Shown here: positions 16,914 through 20,389 of the stretch, piece after piece
How positions within the stretch are numbered: position 1 is the first letter of the stretch
How the letters are laid out: each line of letters opens with the position of its first letter
Source: Minisyncoccota bacterium
GTDB lineage: Bacteria > Patescibacteriota > Minisyncoccia > UBA6257 > HR35
Length of the DNA: 20,389 nt
NCBI GenBank assembly: GCA_938048445.1
Contig: CALIVE010000063.1
Coordinates: forward strand, 1-20,389
Reading direction: 5' to 3'
Notes under the pieces: model-generated
Databases searched by the model: none
What the model was told of the DNA's origin: nothing
Seen by the model: the letters and a program-made list of their open reading frames with translations, nothing else
Program-made: the position numbers and the translations under genes

Positions 16914-16986
16914 TGCCCCGGGAGGGATTCGAACCCCCGACCTCCTGCTTAAAAGGCAGTTGCTCTACCAGCTGAGCTACCGGGGC
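16914..16986 (-). tRNA. tRNA-Lys(TTT)
   Basis: 73-nt cloverleaf: acceptor GCCCCGG/CCGGGGC, D arm AGCTCAGCTGGTAGAGC, anticodon loop CTTTTAA with anticodon TTT, T loop TTCGAAT. Discriminator A, CCA not encoded. Lies 6 bp after tRNA-Ala, and rplS starts immediately after it. Confidence 0.96.
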
Positions 16987-16992
16987 TTAAAT

Positions 16993-17064
16993 TGGACCGG
17001 GAGGGAATCGAACCCTCAACCTCCGGTGTGCAAAACCGGCGTTCTTCCATTGAACTACCGGCCC
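16993..17064 (-). tRNA. tRNA-Ala(TGC)
   Basis: 72-nt cloverleaf with anticodon arm CCGGT-TTTGCAC-ACCGG (anticodon TGC). The acceptor GGGCCGG/CCGGTCC contains the G3-U70 pair that defines alanine identity. Discriminator A, no encoded CCA. Lies 10 bp downstream of serS. Confidence 0.96.
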
Positions 17065-17074
17065 TTAAAGCATT

Positions 17075-18358
17075 TTAAATTATATCAAAATTTAAGTACT
17101 TAGTTAAGACCTCAGGAACTTTTATATGACCATCTTTTGTTTGGTAATTTTCAATAATTGCAATTAAAGTTCTTCCAATCGCTAAAGCAGTTGCATTTAA
17201 AATATGAACATATTCTAATTTATTTTTCCTTTTAAATCTAATGTTTAATCTTCTTGCTTGAAAGTCAGTTGTGTTTGAACATGAATGTGTTTCTCGGTAT
17301 CTATTTTCGCTTGGAATCCAAGCTTCAATATCAAATTTTTCTGCAGTCGGATGTCCTAAATCTCCTGTACAAATATGTAAAACCCTATAGGGAATTTTTA
17401 AAGCTTGCATCACATATTCTTCAACTGCTAATAAAAATTTATGTTCCTCAACAGACATTTCTGGCAAAGCAAAAGATACCATTTCTAATTTATCAAATTG
17501 ATGGACACGAAATATACCCCGAGTATCTTTTCCATAACTTCCTGCTTCTCTTCGAAAACAAGTTGAAAAACCTAAAAATCTTATTGGTAAATTTTTAATA
17601 TCAATTATCTCATCTTTAAAATAAGGAACAAGTGAATGTTCTGCAGTCCCAACAAGTACTAAGTTATCCTCAAGTATTTTATATACCTCAATATCACCAG
17701 AATCTACATAACCTAAAGACCACATTATTTCTGGTTTAATCATAACTGGAGGAACAATAGGAATAAAAGTTTTAGTTTCCACTTTTAGATTATTTTCTTT
17801 AATAATTTTTTCAATTACATCCAAGTTTGTTAACTCATCAAAAATAAACTTTACTAAAGCAAACTCTAAAATTACTAATTGATTTTTTAAATAACCAAAA
17901 CGAGGTCCTGAGATTTTACTTGCTCTTTTAACATCAATAAGATCTAATTCTTCAGCTAAAGTTAGGTAATCTTTGATTTTAAAATCAAAATTTGGTTTCT
18001 CGCCTACTTCTTTTAAAACAACATTATCTTTTTCATCTTTACCTACAGGAACCCATGGAAAGGGAGGATTAGGTATTTTTCTTAAAATTTCGTAGACTTC
18101 TTTTTCCAAAGTATCTAAAGCCTCCTCTAAGATTTTAATTTCTTTTTTGATATTTTTAAGTTTTTCTTTTTCCTGAAGTGATATATTTTTTTTAGAACTA
18201 CTTTTCAAAATATGCCTTAATTCATCTCTTCTTTGTATTAATTTATTCTGCTTCTTTTTTTTCTCAATCAAAGTACCAATATCAACAAAGACATTCTTTT
18301 TTAAACAAGCCTCTTTAAAATAATCTGGGTCTTCTAAAACTTTTTTTATGTCTACCAT
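17075..18358 (-). CDS. serS: Seryl-tRNA synthetase
   Basis: 427-aa class II synthetase charging tRNA-Ser. The N-terminal coiled-coil arm that grips the long variable arm spans about 30-95 (Lys/Glu heptads). Catalytic motifs: VGTAEHSLVPYF (236-247), motif 2 STCFRREAGSYGKDTRG (265-281), TGDLGHPTAEKFDIEAW, and motif 3 NATALAIGRTLIAIIENYQ (388-406). Starts MVDIKKVLEDPDYFKEA as expected. The ATG is 7 nt from a TATAAT, so the mRNA is probably leaderless. Divergent FtsQ-like gene 15 bp away; tRNA-Ala, tRNA-Lys and rplS follow on the same strand. Confidence 0.97.
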   Translation of the reverse strand: MVDIKKVLEDPDYFKEACLKKNVFVDIGTLIEKKKKQNKLIQRRDELRHILKSSSKKNISLQEKEKLKNIKKEIKILEEALDTLEKEVYEILRKIPNPPFPWVPVGKDEKDNVVLKEVGEKPNFDFKIKDYLTLAEELDLIDVKRASKISGPRFGYLKNQLVILEFALVKFIFDELTNLDVIEKIIKENNLKVETKTFIPIVPPVMIKPEIMWSLGYVDSGDIEVYKILEDNLVLVGTAEHSLVPYFKDEIIDIKNLPIRFLGFSTCFRREAGSYGKDTRGIFRVHQFDKLEMVSFALPEMSVEEHKFLLAVEEYVMQALKIPYRVLHICTGDLGHPTAEKFDIEAWIPSENRYRETHSCSNTTDFQARRLNIRFKRKNKLEYVHILNATALAIGRTLIAIIENYQTKDGHIKVPEVLTKYLNFDII

Positions 18359-18361
18359 TTT

Positions 18362-18371
18362 TATAATTATA
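18362..18371. promoter_or_regulatory. Palindromic shared -10 box for two leaderless genes
   Basis: The palindrome TATAATTATA gives a consensus TATAAT on each strand (plus 18362-18367; minus 18371-18366) in the 15-bp gap between the serS and FtsQ-like start codons. Each -10 is 6-7 nt from an ATG, so transcription would start at about the A of each start codon. Neither side has a good -35. Confidence 0.5.
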
Positions 18372-18373
18372 CA

Positions 18374-19030
18374 ATGCGAATAAAAAATAACTTTCGTAAA
18401 GTAATTAGATTTTTATTTATTATCTCTTTTTGTTTTCTGCTATTATCTATTCTTTTTCAATTAAATTTTACTTTAAAAGAAAATTCAAAAGTTTTAGGAA
18501 AAAAGAATTTGTTATTGTTCATTTTAACGAAAAAATTGATGGTCAAAAAGATTTTTGAAGATGAGAGCGATGTTATAAAAGTAAATTTTAAAATAGATTT
18601 TAAAAAATTAGAGATTATTGTTGAAAAACTTAAAGATGAACCTGTAGCTATAATATGCTCCAAAGAATGTTTTTATTTAAGCAAATATTCTTATATTTAT
18701 AAACCAAAGGATAATCGTTTTTCAATTAATAGAATAAAAATTTTTAGCGCTAATCCTGTTTATGAAAATTCTTATCTTTTACCAAATATTACTTTAGCTT
18801 TGGCAAAAATTTTTGAGTATTCAAATCTAAAACTACTTCCTTTAAAAGAAGTTTATATCCTTTCAAACCTTGATTTAAAAATAAGAACTCAAAATTTTTA
18901 TTTCTTAGTTGACCCTTTCCAGGATATTAATCAGCAATTAAAAAAGTTATCTTTTTTTCTGGATAACTACAAAAATTCTCCTTTTTCACAAATAGATCTT
19001 CGGATCCCTCAAAAAATTTTTTTTAAATAA
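18374..19030 (+). CDS. FtsQ/DivIB-like cell-division protein
   Basis: 218-aa protein with a short basic cytoplasmic N-terminus, one transmembrane helix (about 10-30) and an external domain. The pattern VLGKKNLLLFI...DFKKLEIIVEKLKDEPVAIICSKECFYLSKYSYIY follows the FtsQ POTRA domain (tL.I.v.Er.PvAi.....yylD..G.iy). The end IDLRIPQKIFFK (207-218) matches the FtsQ terminal iDLR.p..v motif. It would link septal wall synthesis to FtsB/FtsL. Identity is by pattern, without close similarity. Divergent from serS and convergent with the zinc-ribbon gene (2-bp gap). Probably leaderless. Confidence 0.65.
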   Translation: MRIKNNFRKVIRFLFIISFCFLLLSILFQLNFTLKENSKVLGKKNLLLFILTKKLMVKKIFEDESDVIKVNFKIDFKKLEIIVEKLKDEPVAIICSKECFYLSKYSYIYKPKDNRFSINRIKIFSANPVYENSYLLPNITLALAKIFEYSNLKLLPLKEVYILSNLDLKIRTQNFYFLVDPFQDINQQLKKLSFFLDNYKNSPFSQIDLRIPQKIFFK

Positions 19031-19032
19031 TT

Positions 19033-19203
19033 TTATTTTTTAGGAAGGCATTCTCGATGATATACAGGCCTTTTTAGATTTCCATTCTCATCACGATAGG
19101 GATCAAAGGGAAGTTCTTTGATCTCCTGACCACATTTTTGACAAACCCATTTTTCTCCAGGTTTTGGCCTATACATCCTCCTTCCACTTCTTCGAGACTG
19201 CAT
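19033..19203 (-). CDS. 56-aa zinc-ribbon-like small protein
   Basis: A short ORF, easily missed. It is basic at the start (MQSRRSGRRMYRPKPGEKW), then C21-Q-K-C24-G, ELPFDPYRDENGN, and H49-R-E-C52 near the end, a likely one-zinc ribbon (CxxC plus HxxC). The Arg-rich head suggests nucleic-acid or ribosome contact. Small CxxC proteins of this style are common in Patescibacteria, but I cannot name the family. It has its own good promoter (19236-19263). The ATG at 19203 is taken; Met10 is an alternative. It ends 2 bp from the convergent FtsQ-like gene. Confidence 0.8.
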   Translation of the reverse strand: MQSRRSGRRMYRPKPGEKWVCQKCGQEIKELPFDPYRDENGNLKRPVYHRECLPKK

Positions 19204-19235
19204 AAAAAAAATTAATTAATAACCGACAAACTCTA

Positions 19236-19263
19236 ATTATAACAATTAAATCTTAAAAATCAA
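19236..19263 (-). promoter_or_regulatory. Promoter of the zinc-ribbon gene
   Basis: Minus-strand TTGATT (19263-19258), a 16-bp spacer and TATAAT (19241-19236); predicted start near 19229, about 25 nt before the ATG. The hexamers and spacer are the same as in the plus-strand promoter at 14587-14614. Confidence 0.7.
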
Positions 19264-19264
19264 A

Positions 19265-20080
19265 TTATAGTAATTTCTCCTTAAGGAAAACAATAATTTT
19301 TTCAATTAAATCGCTATCTAAAAGATCAGTCCCGTGGGCTTGACTGTCTAAAATATAAATAGTTGAAGAAGGTGTAAGTTTTTTAAATAAATCTAAGGAA
19401 GTTATACTTTGTAAATCATTCCTGCCAATTATTACTAAAATTTTATTCTCAAAATCTTTTTTCAAAAATTCTTCTATCTTAATTCCCCGATAATTAATAC
19501 CCGGCGAAAGAAGAACAACTGCTTTAATTAATTGATTTTGAAAAAGAAATTGTAAAGATAAATTGGCTCCAATACTTGCTCCTATTAAAAATTGATTTTC
19601 AATCGGAAAACCTTCTTTTTTTAAAAATTCACTTGCAGCTTTGATATCATAAATTGAAGCTTGGTGCTCATCATCAGTAAAATTTTTATAGTTCAAAAAA
19701 CCTTTAGTTGAGTTAATGCTTTCGCCATGCCCTCTTAAATCAATTGCTAATGCTGAGTAACCTGCTTCTTGCAATTTTTTAGCTAAATTAACAAAACTTT
19801 TTCTATCCGAAGGCATCATATGAATTAAAATTCCAGCAAATTTACTATTAGGAGCTTGATAATAGTCAGCTACGATTTTTACTCCATCTTCAGTTTCAAA
19901 AGAAACAGTTTTTATATTAGATTGTAAATTTCCTAATTTTGGTGATGTTATTTCAATATTACCTTGATTCCTTCTTTCAATTGATTTTGAAAGATATTGT
20001 CTTATAAAAAGAAAAGAAAGAATTAACAAAATAAGCAAAAGTACTAAACCGAAAATAAGAATATTTATTTTCTTACTCAT
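19265..20080 (-). CDS. Membrane-anchored alpha/beta hydrolase
   Basis: 271-aa serine hydrolase of the alpha/beta fold. An N-terminal transmembrane helix (about 6-27) probably places the catalytic domain outside the membrane. Catalytic triad candidates: nucleophile S169 in GASIGA (167-172), D222 in GRND, and H249 in AHGTD. The oxyanion-side strand (ILIHMMP) and IDLRGHGES (113-121) fit esterase/lipase-like members. Substrate is unknown; lipid or peptide ester processing is possible. Its ATG lies 8 nt after the end of tRNA-Asp with no promoter between, so the mRNA probably arises by tRNA processing. Confidence 0.88.
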   Translation of the reverse strand: MSKKINILIFGLVLLLILLILSFLFIRQYLSKSIERRNQGNIEITSPKLGNLQSNIKTVSFETEDGVKIVADYYQAPNSKFAGILIHMMPSDRKSFVNLAKKLQEAGYSALAIDLRGHGESINSTKGFLNYKNFTDDEHQASIYDIKAASEFLKKEGFPIENQFLIGASIGANLSLQFLFQNQLIKAVVLLSPGINYRGIKIEEFLKKDFENKILVIIGRNDLQSITSLDLFKKLTPSSTIYILDSQAHGTDLLDSDLIEKIIVFLKEKLL

Positions 20081-20088
20081 TCGATTTG

Positions 20089-20163
20089 CGGGGGCGACGG
20101 GATTTGAACCCGCGACCTCAGCCTTGACAGGGCTGCGCGCTAACCAGGCTGCGCCACGCCCCC
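20089..20163 (-). tRNA. tRNA-Asp(GTC)
   Basis: 75-nt cloverleaf: acceptor GGGGGCG/CGCCCCC, anticodon arm CAGCC-CTGTCAA-GGCTG with anticodon GTC, T arm CGGG-TTCAAAT-CCCG. Discriminator G as expected for Asp; CCA not encoded. Confidence 0.96.
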
Positions 20164-20187
20164 TTAATTAATAGGCCTTTATAAATT

Positions 20188-20195
20188 ATTATAAT
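20188..20195. promoter_or_regulatory. Overlapping divergent -10 boxes (tRNA-Asp / prepilin)
   Basis: The palindrome ATTATAAT supplies TATAAT on the plus strand (20190-20195, toward the prepilin, 14 nt before its ATG) and on the minus strand (20193-20188, toward tRNA-Asp). No convincing -35 on either side. Confidence 0.4.
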
Positions 20196-20209
20196 AATTT
20201 CTAGTAAAA

Positions 20210-20389
20210 ATGTTAAACAAAAAATCCTTTACCTTAATAGAACTTATTATTGTCTTAGCTATTATAGCTAGCTTAACAGCTATCCTCCTTGTTATTATTA
20301 AACCTACTCAATTTTTTAAAAATGCTCGTGATACTCGAAGAATTGTTGACCTTAAAAGAATAGATGAATTAATAAATACAATGACAGCT
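20210..20389 (+). CDS. Type IV prepilin-like protein, N-terminal 60 residues
   Basis: Runs off the right edge. The start MLNKKS-FTLIELIIV is a type III (prepilin) signal: a short basic leader, cleavage before Phe7, the conserved Glu at mature position 5, then a hydrophobic helix to about residue 30. The following ARDTRRIVDLKRIDELI is typical of pilin-like proteins of Patescibacteria. It would be processed and methylated by PilD and assembled into a pilus or pseudopilus. Residue -1 is Ser instead of the usual Gly. Other pilus genes would lie outside the window. Confidence 0.88.
   Translation, partial: MLNKKSFTLIELIIVLAIIASLTAILLVIIKPTQFFKNARDTRRIVDLKRIDELINTMTA

Noticed and set aside
16885-17103. 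Plus-strand 72-aa ORF
   Set aside because: It runs antisense through two tRNA genes; such antisense-tRNA ORFs are a known annotation artefact.

Overview
The window is AT-rich, gene-dense bacterial chromosome. It looks like a small-genome lineage of the Candidate Phyla Radiation (Patescibacteria). The reasons are the very short intergenic gaps, the scarcity of Shine-Dalgarno sequences, and a histidine kinase with a HHLRTPL phosphoacceptor box. Lamin-tail-domain and TM-helix-repeat membrane proteins, a type IV pilin, and tRNAs without encoded CCA also fit. TGA is used as a stop codon (gltX), so the Gracilibacteria/SR1 code is unlikely. The lineage is an inference from gene content, not from a tree.

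Layout. Positions 1-2190 (minus) hold a GTP cyclohydrolase of the FolE2/MptA family, an overlapping M19 dipeptidase and the start of a third, unidentified gene. Upstream of them (2264-2436) is a consensus promoter, a 24-codon mini-ORF and a GC-rich hairpin with a T-tract. Positions 2433-3722 hold a Mn-type superoxide dismutase, an NAD(P)H/FMN reductase-family flavoprotein and tRNA-Ser(CGA). Positions 3740-9670 (minus) form a compact run, tsaE - polA - sensor kinase - gltX - small membrane protein, with gaps of 2-3 bp or 4-bp ATGA overlaps. Positions 9707-13752 (minus) hold a solitary 23S rRNA with its promoter and processing stem, with no 16S or 5S beside it. It is followed directly by yebC and a 62-residue hyperacidic ORF, then a strong hairpin terminator.

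Positions 13763-14461 encode a TM-helix (mechanosensitive-channel-like) protein. The divergent intergenic region 14462-14782 carries two promoters, a 5'-UTR hairpin, and a second promoter/mini-ORF/alternative-hairpin unit ahead of an unknown 190-aa gene. Positions 15347-18358 (minus) are serS - tRNA-Ala - tRNA-Lys - rplS - a secreted lamin-tail protein. serS is divergent from an FtsQ-like gene with only 15 bp between their start codons. Positions 19033-20163 (minus) hold a short zinc-ribbon gene, a membrane-anchored alpha/beta hydrolase and tRNA-Asp. A type IV prepilin (plus) runs off the right edge.

Most genes are core translation, replication or cell-envelope functions. The most interesting material is regulatory. 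There are two similar promoter-mini-ORF-hairpin units that could be attenuators, short RNAs or tiny-peptide genes. There is also an apparent 23S-yebC-acidic-protein transcription unit. tRNA/mRNA junctions (rplS starts 2 nt past the tRNA-Lys discriminator) and overlapping divergent -10 boxes would give leaderless mRNAs. No insertion sequence, CRISPR array, prophage or integrase is visible.
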